From positions 3,100,001-3,164,000 of the forward strand of contig JAHWDD010000001.1 in NCBI GenBank assembly GCA_023897205.1: DNA of 64,000 nucleotides, written 5' to 3'. The notes under the pieces were generated by a model. The model was given only the letters and a program-made list of their open reading frames with translations, was not told the DNA's origin and made no database searches. This DNA comes from Exophiala sp. HKRS030 (Eukaryota; Ascomycota; Eurotiomycetes; Chaetothyriales; Herpotrichiellaceae). The translations under genes and the position numbers were made by a program. Positions 1 through 11,920 of this stretch are shown here, piece by piece. The number at the start of each line of letters is the position of its first letter. Position 1 is the stretch's first letter.

Positions 1-1278
1 AACTTTTTGTACGATTCGAAATCCTTCGGATCCGGCCAATCGTTCTCAGAATTGGAGGCCGACGTTTGCTCTTTATCAGGCCTAGACGATTCTTGGTATC
101 GCATCGAGGTAGACAGAGGGTGATTCGTTTGGTATCTGCCAATGAGGCATCTAGCTGCTCGCCATGACCATCGAGGAGTATCTTCTCGGTCCCACAGTGC
201 TCTCCTACGCAAGACCTTTGAGTATTTGTACTTCATAATCTTCTCATGTCTCCTATTTGCTTCATTGAAGTATTCGTCGACGTTTGCTTGCCAGTCTCTG
301 GGACGTCGATACCACCACAGCATGCGAATTTGTAGAGCATGAGTACGATTGACTTTGTCAACGGTAGATCGGAGGCATAGAGGGGTCTTCGAGGCCGATA
401 TGGCAGCCAATTGGCCGCGATGAATGGTACGTACGGACATTGCTGACTCTATCACGTAGATATGTGACAGAGAAGTGCTTCGAGATATGTAATCAAGTGT
501 TGATATGGTGATGATAGCGACAGAGGACGTTAAAGAACTCTCTTCATCCTACCAACATGTTGCTGGGGAAGAGATTTGTCACCTTTGTCTCGGGCCAGCC
601 CACGTTATCGACACTGACAATGGCGATATCGACAGCAGGAGAGCAGCAAGGACCTGCACGGTCGTGTTCGAGGGAATCGTGCGAAGGGTGCGGTCAAGGC
701 ATCAGCGGCGACGTTAAGCGTGAACCGTGATTAGGTGATTGGGATTGGGCAAAGTGAGGGGTAGATTTGCTGAGGAGGATAAGGTAATGAATGCATTGAT
801 TAGCGAACCTCCGATAAGTGACACACCCGCGGAATCCCAAGCCCGTAGATTTCCCCCCACCTACTGTAGTTAATCCGGCACCTGGGTGCCAGGTAGTCAG
901 CAGGGGCTTATAGGTGCTCCAGTTAAGACAAGAGCCTCTCATGGCCCTTCTCCGGGCACTTTCTCCAGGCACCAACTGTTGGTTCCAGGGACCTCCTAGC
1001 CTAGACAACTTAACTAAAGGGATCCATTATCCACAACGCGGGCAAATATTGACTCACACACCTCTCAATGCAGCAATCAATGCTTCAAGATTCAAGACAA
1101 TATACGAAGACGACAACTAGTCATGCCTTCAACTCCTGACCGATCCAATTCTGTCACGCCCTGCCTGTAACAAGGGACTGTTGCAATGCCTCGAGCCTCC
1201 AAGTCCATGAAAATTCATACACACATAATCAATCATTGTACACCCACTATCATCCATTCAACATACTCGGGATATCAC
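1..1278. other. Intergenic, no supported gene
   Basis: Only short overlapping open frames (under about 105 codons) occur on both strands. None shows a recognisable domain or a chain of spliceable exons. The block lies behind the 3' end of the CSM1-like gene and probably holds its 3' untranslated region. An unseen gene whose coding part lies left of the window cannot be excluded. Confidence 0.5.
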
Positions 1279-2859
1279 TCATTCTTCCACTCGACGCTTC
1301 GTCAATGTATCAACAACCCTTCCATAGAATTTGGCCGCATTCTGACGCGCAAAAGTAATGTCTTCGGTGAGATAGCTCGGCATCAATTCAATCATCTCTC
1401 GGTCTCGATTGACATCAAGCATTGGCGTATATAAAAACTCGGTTTCCTCGAAGCTCGTCGTCTTCGCATCTTCGTGGTCGACATAAAGCTTGAAGTGTAA
1501 TGCTGCAAAGCTGTCAGTGTCTGTCTGAGATCTCATATTGAGCCGTTCATTTTAACACTTACTTCCATTTCTGCCCGTCTGCAAGCAATCATAAGTATCC
1601 CCTTCTTTCGTCTTGTGCACGCTCCGGATAATGAGACCTGTGAGGTCACTGTACAGATCTTCCTTCATTTGTGCAATTTGAGCAGCTTGTACGGCTTCGG
1701 CACTTCCCATCATCACCGGTCGCTGGACGCTAGCCTTAAAAGCACTGCCAGGAGGTTTGACATGCTCTGCCGGCGGTGCTGCTCGTGCAGCTGCCAGTTT
1801 GGCTTGGAGGGCCTTGACTTCGTTCTGGGCCAGGCTGAGAGCTTGTCCGAGCTCAGTGGCAGACTGACGGAGGTTGTTCACTTCTGTTTCCTGGCTCGCC
1901 ATCTGTTTCTTGAGCTTTCGTGCTTCTTGAATCTGTGGTGTCTGCGCTGCCAGCTCTTTCTTGAGCGACGCTATCAAGTCATTTGAGGCTTGTACAGTGG
2001 CGTCGCATTGTCTTCGGAGTTTTTCCATGTTTGCGTTTGCTTCATTGATTCCCACTTCCTTGAGGTTGCGGTACTTGAGATCAACGTTTTCGAATTTTCG
2101 TGTCATATCTCCCAATTTGCGTCGAAGATTCGGATCACCTCTTTCAGTGTCAGAAGCGCTTCCTGCTCTCCGTCGAAAGCTCGGCTCTTGTCTGGTTCTC
2201 GAAGTATCTCGGGCGACAGACTTCTTTGGTGGTGGTGCAGATTTCATGACCACGGGCTCCGGCTCTTCCTCATCGGTCTGCTCGATATTATGTTGACTCT
2301 CGGCAACCACTGGGAGCGGTTGTGGATGCCCTGACTTTATAACCGTAGCATTCTTGTTCGGCAGCCTGGCAGACTCGGTTTTTGTCTTTCCGGCTGTGTG
2401 ATTCGAGCGAGCGACGATAGGTGTCTGCTCAATTTCCATGTCATCCTCCTCCAGCTCTTCTGGTACAGCCACTGGTTTTGGGGCCTTTGACTTGGCTGTG
2501 GTTCGTGGAGCTTTCTTGGTTTTCGCTGGAGGGGCAGCGACGGCAACCTCCTCTTCTTGTACTTCCTGGCCATCACCAGCCTGCTCTAGATCGCGATCGT
2601 TGACCTGCTCTTCTAGCGCCTTTCGCTTTGCCGCTGTGGCCTTTTTAGGGGCGGCCTTGCGCGCCTGCGCTGGAGCAGCTTTCTGAACCTTCGACCTTGG
2701 TTTCGTAGGCATTGTAACGCGATGTCTTTTTTTTGCGCGTTTGGCCTTTGTAGTGCTGGCATTTGTCGCGTCCGAGGCCGATGACAAGATGGAGTTCTCG
2801 TCGATGAAGTTGACCGAGTCCTCCATGTCAGAGTCGAGAAGGTCTGCAATACCCTTCAT
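1279..2859 (-). CDS. CSM1: Monopolin complex subunit Csm1/Pcs1
   Basis: Chromosome-segregation protein of the Csm1/Pcs1 family. In yeasts it pairs with Lrs4/Mde4 and cross-links kinetochores or rDNA, acting in nucleus and nucleolus. Two exons, complement(1563..2859, 1279..1502), flank a 60-bp intron (donor GTAAGT, acceptor GCAG). Splicing restores the family motif QTGRNGTLHFKL across the junction. The 506-residue product has a basic and acidic low-complexity N-terminus (about 1-240, many K, A, P, E), a coiled coil (about 245-370, leucine-spaced heptads), and a compact C-terminal domain starting near MKEDLYSDLTGLII. That order is the standard Csm1 architecture. The start at 2859 is the first ATG of a frame that reads MKGIADLLDSDMED. 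It diverges from MSP1 across about 370 bp. The yeast name is used by domain homology; Pcs1 is the fission-yeast equivalent. Confidence 0.88.
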
Positions 2860-3229
2860 AGCGTGGTGCGGAAGAAAAGTCTTAGCTTCGTGTGCTGGGA
2901 CTGTAGTAGGAAGACCAACAGTGAATCAACGATGTGAATTATGCTATCAAACTGCTTCTGCATTGGGCTGGCACGAGACTGGGAAACACAATCAAAACAG
3001 ACATCTTGATTGGGACTAGCGCTGTTGAGATTCAATGTGTGGCTTTTCTGTTCTGTGGCGGGTGCGGCACGTGTGGCGGTGGTGACTTCTACAAGCCACA
3101 TCTGCCATCATCGTCACCAATTCCTGCGAGCGTGGTCTTGCCAGAGTGCTTTGCCTTCTCTAATCATACTACACATTACCCAAAACTGGATATTTTATGG
3201 GCTCAGTAAGGCGCACGTTCTTCTCCGGC
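2860..3229. promoter_or_regulatory. Shared divergent promoter, CSM1 / MSP1
   Basis: A 370-bp gap separates the start codons of the leftward CSM1-like gene and the rightward MSP1 gene, so both promoters must lie here. A TATTTTATGG word sits just upstream of the MSP1 start. No specific factor sites were assigned. Confidence 0.5.
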
Positions 3230-4502
3230 ATGGCACCAGACAGAGGACATACCTTTTGGTATCGTTTTCTCGAAGAACTCGTGGTTGCTGCACCTTTTGT
3301 GAGTTTGCCACGAACCACGGTTGATGATATGGTGGTACTAACCTTCCAAGGCCATTGGCGGCTGGTTCATGATACGCTATGTTCTCAAACAAATGAACTT
3401 CGACCCCGAGGCGGATGTGAAAGAACATGCACGATTATCTACTGCAGCCATCCTACGCAGACTCAACGAACCCAGCGAGAAACGGCCGACAGCGCGCGAG
3501 TCGGATCGTCCAAGTAAAGAAGACCTCCACCTCTCACAGTATGAGCAGGCGATCCTACAAGACCTAGTGTTTCCAGAAGACATTGCTGTGTCATTCGATG
3601 ACATCGGTGGACTTTCCGACATCATCGAAGAGCTGCGCGAATCCGTTATATATCCACTTACCATGCCTGACCTCTACTCGACTTCATCCTCTCTACTTTC
3701 CGCACCCTCGGGTGTGTTGTTATACGGACAACCCGGCTGTGGCAAGACAATGTTGGCCAAAGCATTGGCGCATGAGAGTGGGGCGTGTTTCATTAATCTA
3801 CATATTTCGACCCTGACGGAGAAGTGGTTTGGAGATTCCAACAAGCTTGTGAACGCGGTGTTCAGTTTGGCCAGAAAGTTGGAACCTGCGATTGTCTTCA
3901 TCGACGAGATTGACGCCGTGCTGGGTACACGGCATAGTGGAGAACATGAGGCCAGTGGGATGGTCAAAGCTGAATTCATGACACATTGGGACGGTCTAGC
4001 CTCGTCGAATTCCGCTGGGCGACCTCAACGGATTATGGTTCTCGGGGCTACAAACCGAATACAAGACATTGACGACGCTATTCTACGAAGGATGCCCAAG
4101 AAATTCCCCGTGTCACTTCCCGGGACATCGCAGCGGCTGAAGATCCTGCAGATCATGTTGAGAGATACCAAGGTCGACAAGGAGAATCTCGATTTGGAAT
4201 ATCTGTCGAGGGTGATGGCAGGCATGTCCGGGAGTGATATCAAAGAGGCTTGTCGAGATGCAGCCATGATCCCTGTTCGCGAGATGATCGCACGGCAGAG
4301 ACAGAGTGGGCAACGGATGGAACAAATGAGAGCTGGAGATATTCGGGGGCTCCGGACGACAGATTTTTTCCAAAGCACACCAGGCAGCAAGATCGCGAAG
4401 CAACTACAGCGCGAAAAGGAAGAACAAGACTGGAGTACGGCATCATCATCCGCAGGGGCGAACTCTGAAATGCAGGAGGCTGTGGAGGAAATTGAAGCAT
4501 AA
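3230..4502 (+). CDS. MSP1: Msp1/ATAD1 AAA ATPase (outer mitochondrial membrane extractase)
   Basis: Membrane-anchored AAA protein that pulls mislocalised tail-anchored proteins out of the mitochondrial outer membrane. Exons 3230..3298 and 3351..4502 flank a 52-bp intron with donor GTGAGT, branch site TACTAAC and acceptor CCAAG. The join creates an N-terminal transmembrane segment (FLEELVVAAPF joined to AIGGWFMIRYVL). The 406-residue product then shows the pre-AAA DDIGGL motif, Walker A GQPGCGKT (about 149-156), Walker B IVFIDEID (about 204-211), sensor GATNR and the RRMPKKF arginine finger typical of Msp1. The C-terminus ends in a glutamate-rich tail. The ATG at 3230 has the better context (GGC before ATGG). 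An in-frame ATG at 3197 would add eleven residues. Confidence 0.92.
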
Positions 4503-6197
4503 ACCGGGGAAGATGTCGACCTTACTGTTCTTGGGATGCCTCCGAGCAGACGCTACGACGAGTAGCCATTTCTTTTGCGAGTCGGTCTGCATGGGATGGA
4601 ATTACGCAGGTACTCGGTAGACAGATGAGATTGTGGGTGAAGTAAGGCAATGTTCCTGAAGCATAAACTGAGCTCGGCGTCCGGTGATAGGAGGGAATGT
4701 AGATCTATACGAAGAACGGGTTTGTTATTATACCGAGGAACAGAAGATTCGAAAACCAACCGGGACCATGTGATAAATTTTCCTCGCTTTTAGTTACAAG
4801 TTTGAGGCGGGGCTAGCCTCTGAGTGGCTGGGAAAGGGCGGCAACAGGGAAGGATGCTAGTTGGAGGATGCACACAAGGTCGTTTGACGATCTGGAGCGG
4901 TGGGAGTTGGCTCATTTGAGATTGTCGAGTTGCGTGGAGAGAGTCTGGAGAAGTACGGAGTAGTAGTCACAGTAGTCATAGTAGCTTTCAGTGTAATTTG
5001 CTAGATACGAGCACAGATGAGGGAAACTGAAGATGGCATTTGCGTGCTTTGATCACAATCTTGACTCTATTTTTCTTCGAGTCAAAGTGCATGTTCGGGA
5101 CCGTCCCCGGAGGGATCCCCCACACTTGGTAAAGGTAGCCTGACCAGATTATGTGACAGTTTAGGTATTGCCTTACTGGGGGAAAACCAGGAAAGGGAAA
5201 GCGAATTACCTACTAGTGCTAGGGGTTCTTAGGGATATGGGAAGGCGCTGGTAGGCACAGTAGGGTGAGTAGGTCACTTAACACACGTCAGGGTATGAGC
5301 CAAGACCCAGCCTACGAGACTTCTAACGTACCTATAACGAATTAGGTTGGGGTCCTGGTCCCTACAGTATCGTCAGACCACGCGTGAAGAGAGGCAAATT
5401 CGAAGTACTAAAGTGTTGACAGACAGATACAGCAGTAGAAGACTACCTAGTACCTCTGAGTTTGGTATGTACTAATTGTCAGGTATGTATCCTTAATGGG
5501 CTCTTAGTAGGCGTTAAACCACTTGCTTAATACCTTAGCATGGATTCATCCAACCCCAGAGTCAGGTAGTATTAAGCAGCAGTTATAAGTGGCCACTAAC
5601 CACCTAGCAAGTCCATACCTACCTACCTAGGTACCTAACCATGGTCAGACCAATACGACATACGGCAGCCACTGGCAGTAGGCAGCAAGCCTAAGTACAG
5701 GTAGTGGTAGTTAAATCCTCACTGACTGTCTAACAAGGTTGGCCGAGACGGCCTCGGTCTGGAATATCCCACAATGATTGGGTGGATGCATGGCGTTAGT
5801 GGCCGAATTCCTTAGGTGTGAACAAGAACCCCAGATAACCAAGACTCCTCGCCCACAGCCCCAGTGAACCCCCCGCCTGCGCCTAATCAGTCCGCACACC
5901 ACAGGGCGTTTTAGGGCCCAAGGGCCTAATCCCCAGGTTACGGGCAGCGTCACGCAGTTTCCCAACTTGCCCTTGCCGGCCCTGCGTACCTTCCAATCGA
6001 TGCTAACTTGACCTGCACTTTTCGCCTTGTGCAAGAAGTCATTCAATTCCACACATTACTTGCCCTCAATCACGCAGCCACCATAACCCAGCTTCTACTT
6101 CGATCGCAATGCCCTTGGACCCTCGCGTCGTAAAGGTCGAATAGCAAAAACACTCTATACATCACTTGTCCGCCTACCTACTTCTCCTACCCTTACC
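4503..6197. other. Intergenic, TACCTA/TAGGTA-rich, no gene seen
   Basis: About 1.7 kb between MSP1 and the first Zn2Cys6 gene. From about 5150 to 5700 the words TAGGTA, TACCTA and CCTACC recur on both strands, giving locally palindromic stretches. A 113-codon open frame on the minus strand (5711..6052) has no recognisable domain and is not called. Confidence 0.6.
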
Positions 6198-9100
6198 ATG
6201 AGTGAACCCAGTCCGCAGTCACCTTCAGAGGCGCAGTCTACTCCTGCTCAAGGCACCAACGACACTTCCAAAGAACAAACTGGCACGAACAAAGCGCCTC
6301 CTAATCAAACTCCCGGTCATCCAAGTTTCAGAAGGTCAGAGACTCCCTTCCATAGCAGTTTGGTGTGGTTTATTGACGCTTGAGAAACAGACAGCGAGCC
6401 TCTCGAGCTTGTGGTATGCTTTTTTTCCTTTTTCCACCTCTTCCTCAAATTTTGTATATCCATGATTCCGGACCTGGCGGAGTCATCATCACCGCGAGGA
6501 GCGACAATGAAAGGTCAAGTTGGTGCTCTGTCGCAAGAATGTGCAGAAGAGACTCCTCGCGAGTGACACCGTGGGCTTCTTTTTGTTCGTTTTGGTGGAC
6601 GCGACAAACCGAGAACCTCGGTCCAATTCCTGCCTGTAATCGCCCTCAATCTGGGGAAATCATGGTGGCCTAGCAGTTTTGTGCCATGTTCCAGACAATA
6701 CATGCTGCCATCCAATGACGATACATATACACGTTTTCGAAGCGAGGTTCATCTTCACAGTGGTATTAGGCTAACTCACTGTCGCTACAGAAACATGTCA
6801 CGCCCGCAAAGTATGTCGTCGCCCTTGTTGGTGGATCCTGGGAACTTGCGGTCAAGGTCTGATATGCTAATCTTCTTACCAAAAGGTTCGATGCGATGCT
6901 GCATCTCTAGGGTACGTTGAGTTCGAGGCTATGTTCTGAACCTTGATGATGCTGACCCGACCAGAGTACCCTGCACCAATTGTGTGGCCTTCTCGATCGA
7001 ATGCCGAATACCAGTTCCAAAGAGGAAGCGAGCCAGCACCGCAAGAGCAAAGGATGAAGAAAGGTTGGTCCTTTCCCATCTTCTACCGACTAACCCTGTC
7101 CTTGTCGATGTTGCCGAACATTCCACCCTAGCAACCAGCACTAATCTCACCCTTACAGTGAAGCGGGAGACGTTCAGCAACCACCAACTCCCACAGAGCC
7201 AGCCTCTGCTCAACAATCACGACCGAAGCAGACCCTAGGCTACAATTCTCCAGATGGCTTACCTTCGACTCAAATATCCGAGGCTCAGGCTGCCTTGCAA
7301 ACCGCCAACAACAACACCATGGCTCAGTTCATGAAACCCAAATTTGCTCGAGCCCCGATCAAAGAGGCAGGTCGGGTCGCATATCTTGGGGAGTCATCAA
7401 ATCTGTCGTTACTCGTCCATGATAGGCACGGAACAACAGACGTGGTTCATTATCCACTGCCAGAAAATATTCGTGGAGCACGTGCTCGCCTTACGGAACC
7501 AGATCAGATGGAAATTGAGATTTTGCAGCAAAGGGGGCATTCTTACTTCCTCCTCGTGCCTTGTGTGATGAACTTGTCGATGCCTACTTTCGTTGGGTCG
7601 CTCCCATTGTGCCAGTCATCAATCGAAGCCGCTTCATGAAGAGGTACAAGGATACTAAGAACCCCCATCGTTGCTTCTCCTTCAAGCTGTTCTACTGGCT
7701 GGTTCCAGGGTTTGTACCAATCCACAATTGATGGACGCAACTGGCTCTACAACTCCTGCGGCTATGACTTTTTATAAACGAGCCAAAGCTTTATATGATG
7801 CCAATTATGAAGATGATCGAATCACAATTGTACAGGCTTTGATTTTGATGGGCTGGTACTGGGAAGGCCCGAAGGTAAGGATATTGCGCAGGCGGAATTT
7901 GCCGATTATGCTAGGTCTAACATTGGAGCAGACGTGACGAAAAATGTCTTTTACTGGACAAGAGTCGCCATAGTGGTCGCTCAAGGTGCCGGGATGCATA
8001 GAAGGTAGGCCGATTGTTTTACCACTTTCATTTAACGACTGCTTACATAGAATACAGTGTGGAAAGCTCTCAACTTAGCAGACAAGATAAGCGTCTGTGG
8101 AAGAGGGTTTGGTGGTCTCTCTTCACTAGAGACAGATCTGTTGCTGTCGCTCTGGGTCGTCCTGTCTCGATCAATACTGATGATTCCGATGTTGAGATGA
8201 TTACAGAAGAGGATTTCATCGAAGATGATGGAGATCCCAACACCGATTACCAACATGAATCGGTGCATGTCCAATTCTTTTTACAGTATGTCAAATTGTG
8301 TGAAATCATGGGCTTGGTCCTATCACAGCAGTATTCGGTAGCTTCAAAAGCTAGAAGAACGAATGCTATTGATTTGACACACAGCGATATGGCGTTGGCA
8401 GATTGGCTACAGAATTGTCCTCGAGAAGTTTATTGGGAGCGTTCACGACACCATTTCTGGTCTGCTCTCTTACATTCTAACTACTAGTAAGTGTCTGTTT
8501 TCTGGCTCTGCAACAAAAGCTAACCGTATCAGTACCACACTCTGTCTACTTCACAGAGCCCACATGCCGCCAGCGACTGCCAAGCCACATGATTATGAGA
8601 ACGTTGATATGGCTTATCCTTCAAGAACCATTGCTTTCCAAGCTGCCGGCATGATTACTTCGATCATGGAAAATCTCCTTGCCCATGATCAGGTCAAGTA
8701 CCAGCCAGCTTTTATGTAAGTGACATATCCAAGAGTTATCACTTACCAATAACTAACTATCTTCCAGTGTTTACAGTTTATTCTCTGCATTGATAATGCA
8801 TGTCTATCAGATGCGATCTTCGGTGCCATCTGTGGTTGCAGCAAGTCAGGAACGCATCAATGTTTGCATGGTCGCACTGAAAGAGGTTTCCAAAGTCTGG
8901 CTCGTCGCCAAAATGGTTCATACCTTGTTTGAATCAATCTTGGGAAATAAAGTATTGGAAGAGAGGCTACAGAAGGCGACGGGCCGTAAAGCACAGCGTG
9001 CAAAAGCCAATCAAAATGCTGGACTTCATTCTCATTCGAATGGTAATGCCAACGGAAATACGCAAACACATTCAACTGTACATCAAGTACCACCACCTCC

Positions 9101-9788
9101 ACCAAACCCTACGAAGCGAAAATTCGAGGATATCGATCTTGGGTTCAATGTCGGACCACCGGCTCAACAGATGTCGTACGAGAGATCTCGACCACAAACT
9201 CCGGCAGTGACGCCTTCGCGTGAACATTCACAAAGTCATGTTAACAACTTTCTGGGTTCGCCACCTCTTCATAATGACCAATATCTACCAACGACACGAT
9301 CAAGAGGAGCGTCTCGCATACCATCTCGTGGTCCAACCCGGGCAAATTCTCCATTCAATGGATATTCTATTCCTGCTACTCCTCCGGATCTTTTCTTGGT
9401 GACTCGTGATTCACCCAACATTTCTCAACAGTTGTGGGAGAATTTCCAACCAGATCAATTGTTTCCCGATGGTACTATCGGCGACGTCAATCAATTTACC
9501 AGTCCCTTGATGCACAATGCCGTTGATCCACAATTACAGATGCATCAAAATATCGGTGGACAACAAATGCCACAAATGGATATGTCAAATCCAAGTCATC
9601 CGCAGGTGTGGTCACAAGGGATGCAAGGAATGATGGGGTCAGGGATGGAAATGCATGACAGTGATGGCTGGAGTACAAGCAGTATTGGCAATGCACCAGT
9701 GGCCCCGACTACACTCAATGTCGAAGATTGGTTTCAATTCTTTGGCATCAATGGTGAGATGGCGGGAATGGGGATTGATGCACCTTGA
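6198..9788 (+). CDS. Zn2Cys6 transcription factor, FarA/CTF1-like (three apparent 1-nt frameshifts)
   Basis: Fungal regulator with an N-terminal zinc cluster and a fungal-specific TF domain. The conserved middle resembles the FarA/cutinase-factor CTF1 family (fatty-acid and cutin response); that subfamily name is from memory. Exons: 6198..6334, 6391..6413, 6791..6810, 6886..6911, 6965..7063, 7159..7874, 7932..8004, 8058..8486, 8533..8715, 8768..9788. Together they give about 909 residues once frame is restored. The cluster is C53-x2-C56-x6-C63-x8-C72-x2-C75-x6-C82, followed by a PKRKR basic stretch. Exon 6 changes frame three times, each equal to one missing base: near 7531-7537 (five Gs), 7662-7666 (five Cs) and 7868-7871 (CCCG). 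The protein remains conserved in all frames. The 57-bp segment 7875..7931 may be an intron or coding. The tail is rich in Q, N, M and P. Start: first ATG (MSEPSPQS). Confidence 0.82.
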
Positions 9789-10483
9789 TGAAATTTTACA
9801 AGTGCTATGAAATTGGCCGCTCAGTTTGCCCGGAATACCTCCGCTCATGAAGAGAAAAAGTTCTAGGAATCAAAGGAGGCATTGTCTTTACTCCAGACTC
9901 TGTCAATATGAATGAAAAGTACACTATGTCCAACCAGTCAGATCTGGACAAGGCAGAGTTGAATATGTGCAATAGTATGTTACGATATAGAATTACCGGT
10001 GTAATCAGAGTTGCTATGAAAGTTGAATGTTGAAACAAAAGTTGATATAAACAGAACCATACCGCCGACCATGAATTAAAGCCGATCAGAGACTAACTAG
10101 AGAGCATACTCCACCAAAAGTTGATCTCCGTCCACGGCTTATCTCGTCGTCCAGACTCGAGGCTCGGCCAAGTGTGGATGACTGAAGACTGAAGGCTCAG
10201 GACTCAGGACTCATGAGGACCATGGGGTGTTAACTACGTAGTTAAATATCTCCATCTCTCGCTTGTCTCTGCCGGTGCAAAAGCTCCTCCCTGGGCCCTG
10301 GCAATTAGAACCAAGCGACCAAGCAAACGAGATAGCCGTCGCTTGTAGGCCAGGTCAGTCAGTCATCGCAACAATACACATACCGCACCACACCGCATCG
10401 CATCATATTACATGGTCGTTTTTTGCTTCTGGGTTCTCGGTTCTTGTTTCTCGGTCCTCATTTCTTGCTACTGTAGGTTATAT

Positions 10484-10608
10484 GACTGACTGACTGACTA
10501 ACTGACTGACTGACTGACTGACTGACTGACTGACTGACTGACTGACTGACTGACTGACTGACTGACTGACTGACTGACTGACTGACTGACTGACTGACTG
10601 ACTGACTA
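10484..10608. repeat. (GACT)n microsatellite
   Basis: About 31 tandem copies of GACT with a single G-to-A interruption near 10501. The run is open in several frames and would translate as a serine-glutamine-valine repeat; this is a translation artefact, not a gene. Confidence 0.95.
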
Positions 10609-10722
10609 CACGGGTAATCAGATATCCGTACATTCCACGCCTTTTCGTGACCCGGACTTCTTAGGTCAGTGCTATTGATCAATCGATCGATTGACGACCG
10701 TTATTGCCGGTCGTGGTGGCGC

Positions 10723-10818
10723 CTATCTATGTATCTATGTATCTATGTATCTATGTATCTATGTATCTATGTATCTATGTATCTATGTATCTATGTATCT
10801 ATCTGTCTATCTATCTAT
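10723..10818. repeat. (CTATGTAT)n / (CTAT)n microsatellite
   Basis: Octamer repeat CTATGTAT, about nine to ten copies, ending in plain CTAT units. It lies 115 bp after the GACT run. G-rich imperfect repeats (CAGGG, GGGTAG) follow at about 10860-10900. Confidence 0.93.
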
Positions 10819-11623
10819 TCACGAGTCGAGTTGATTCGAGTCGATTCGAGTCCGATCTGGGCAGCACAGGGCAGGGTAGTCCAGGGTAGGGCAGGGCAGT
10901 ATTTCACGATCCTTTCCTTGGTGCGTACGTAGTCTTGGGTACCCGAGGTTGGCGGTAGGGCGTGGCGTAGATTGGACGTTGGATGTTGGACGTTGTACAT
11001 TGCACGTTGCACAGGCAGATTGAAATGGAAAGGCTTTCGGGCAAGCCGGTTCGCATCTTCTTACTCAGCTCAGCGGCTGTGAGGAGACAGATCAAAGGTA
11101 TTAGGTAGGTAATTTAGGTATTCACAATGTCGGTATGGCGGTTGGATTGGGATATTTATTTATAGTTCGGTCAATTGCACCGTCCATCCTGCATCTTGGA
11201 CTTTGCGACAACTCGTGATATCCGTATTCATCCGACTATCATGTCAGCTCCCAATACGTTGTTGGCCCCTCGGTGCCCCTGCGCCTTGCTCTGCCCTGCC
11301 GTGTCCTGTCCTGTCCTGGTATTCCCCATCTCCGCATCATTCCCGTATTCCGCTACGCACGGGCCAAAAGAGAATATCGATGGTTAAGTTCAGCGTCTAG
11401 CCAATACCCTGGAAATGTATACATTTTGTGACGAAGTTCAGCTCGTCGTGTATAGTGCCGATTGGTGCCCAGAGTCCTTGAACAATGTAGACGAACGCAG
11501 ACAAAACGCCCGCCTGGTGATAAGCCACAATAATCACAAACTGCCAGCCAGCCAGCTAGCGAGCTAGCGAGCTGAACCACCTGATGCAGTCCAACCCAAA
11601 TGAAAGGACTACCCAGTAGTGAA

Positions 11624-11920
11624 TCATCTGCTCACGACCTCCTCGGCCTCCACGGCCAGCAAAGCCTTGCCATCAGCTCCTCCATCATGTACAGCGCCAG
11701 TAGACCTGGTCTTCTCCGCACCATCAGCATCAGTCCGGTCAGACCTCGACAGCGACTTCCACCATTTCTGCTTGGAGAGTTTCGCCGCCCGCTCAGCACC
11801 TGGGTTGGGGTTCTTGACGCTCAGTGTGCGGCCTTCGGCGGCGGCTTGGGCTCGGATTGCTTCGCGGTGGGCCTGACTGTAGTCTTGTAGGAAGAGATTG
11901 GTGATTTGCGCCCCGGACAT
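11624..11920 (-). CDS. Small hypothetical protein, 98 aa
   Basis: Single-exon frame starting MSGAQITNLFLQDYSQ with a good start context (ACCATGTCC). The first 55 residues read like a real protein: a short helix, an alanine-rich helix (REAIRAQAAAEGR), then AAKLSKQKWWKSLSR. The last 40 residues are acidic, glycine-rich and low in complexity. I do not recognise the family. Support is composition, start context and lack of a competing frame. A small conserved fungal protein or a chance frame are both possible. Confidence 0.45.
   Translation of the reverse strand: MSGAQITNLFLQDYSQAHREAIRAQAAAEGRTLSVKNPNPGAERAAKLSKQKWWKSLSRSDRTDADGAEKTRSTGAVHDGGADGKALLAVEAEEVVSR

Larger units (their letters stand above)
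9789..11623. other. Intergenic with microsatellites
   Basis: About 1.8 kb between the Zn2Cys6 gene and a small leftward gene. It holds the two tetranucleotide/octamer arrays, a GGGCAGGG-rich stretch near 10860-10900, short direct repeats of GGACGTTGGATGTT type near 10975-11010, and AGCC/AGCT-type repeats near 11545-11575. No gene is supported. Confidence 0.6.

Noticed and set aside
5711..6052. 113-codon minus-strand frame
   Set aside because: No domain, no splicing, and it overlaps the upstream region of a confident gene.
6198..9788. Calling the FarA-type regulator a pseudogene
   Set aside because: All splice sites, the zinc cluster and conserved blocks are intact. The only defects are base losses at short G/C runs, as seen in essential KRR1.
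10458..10682. Open frame encoding a Ser-Gln-Ser-Val repeat protein
   Set aside because: It is the translation of the GACT microsatellite, with no flanking coding character.
10669..10932. Open frame with a Met-Tyr-Leu-Cys-Ile-Tyr-Val-Ser repeat, membrane-like
   Set aside because: It is the translation of the CTATGTAT repeat; the hydrophobic pattern is an artefact.
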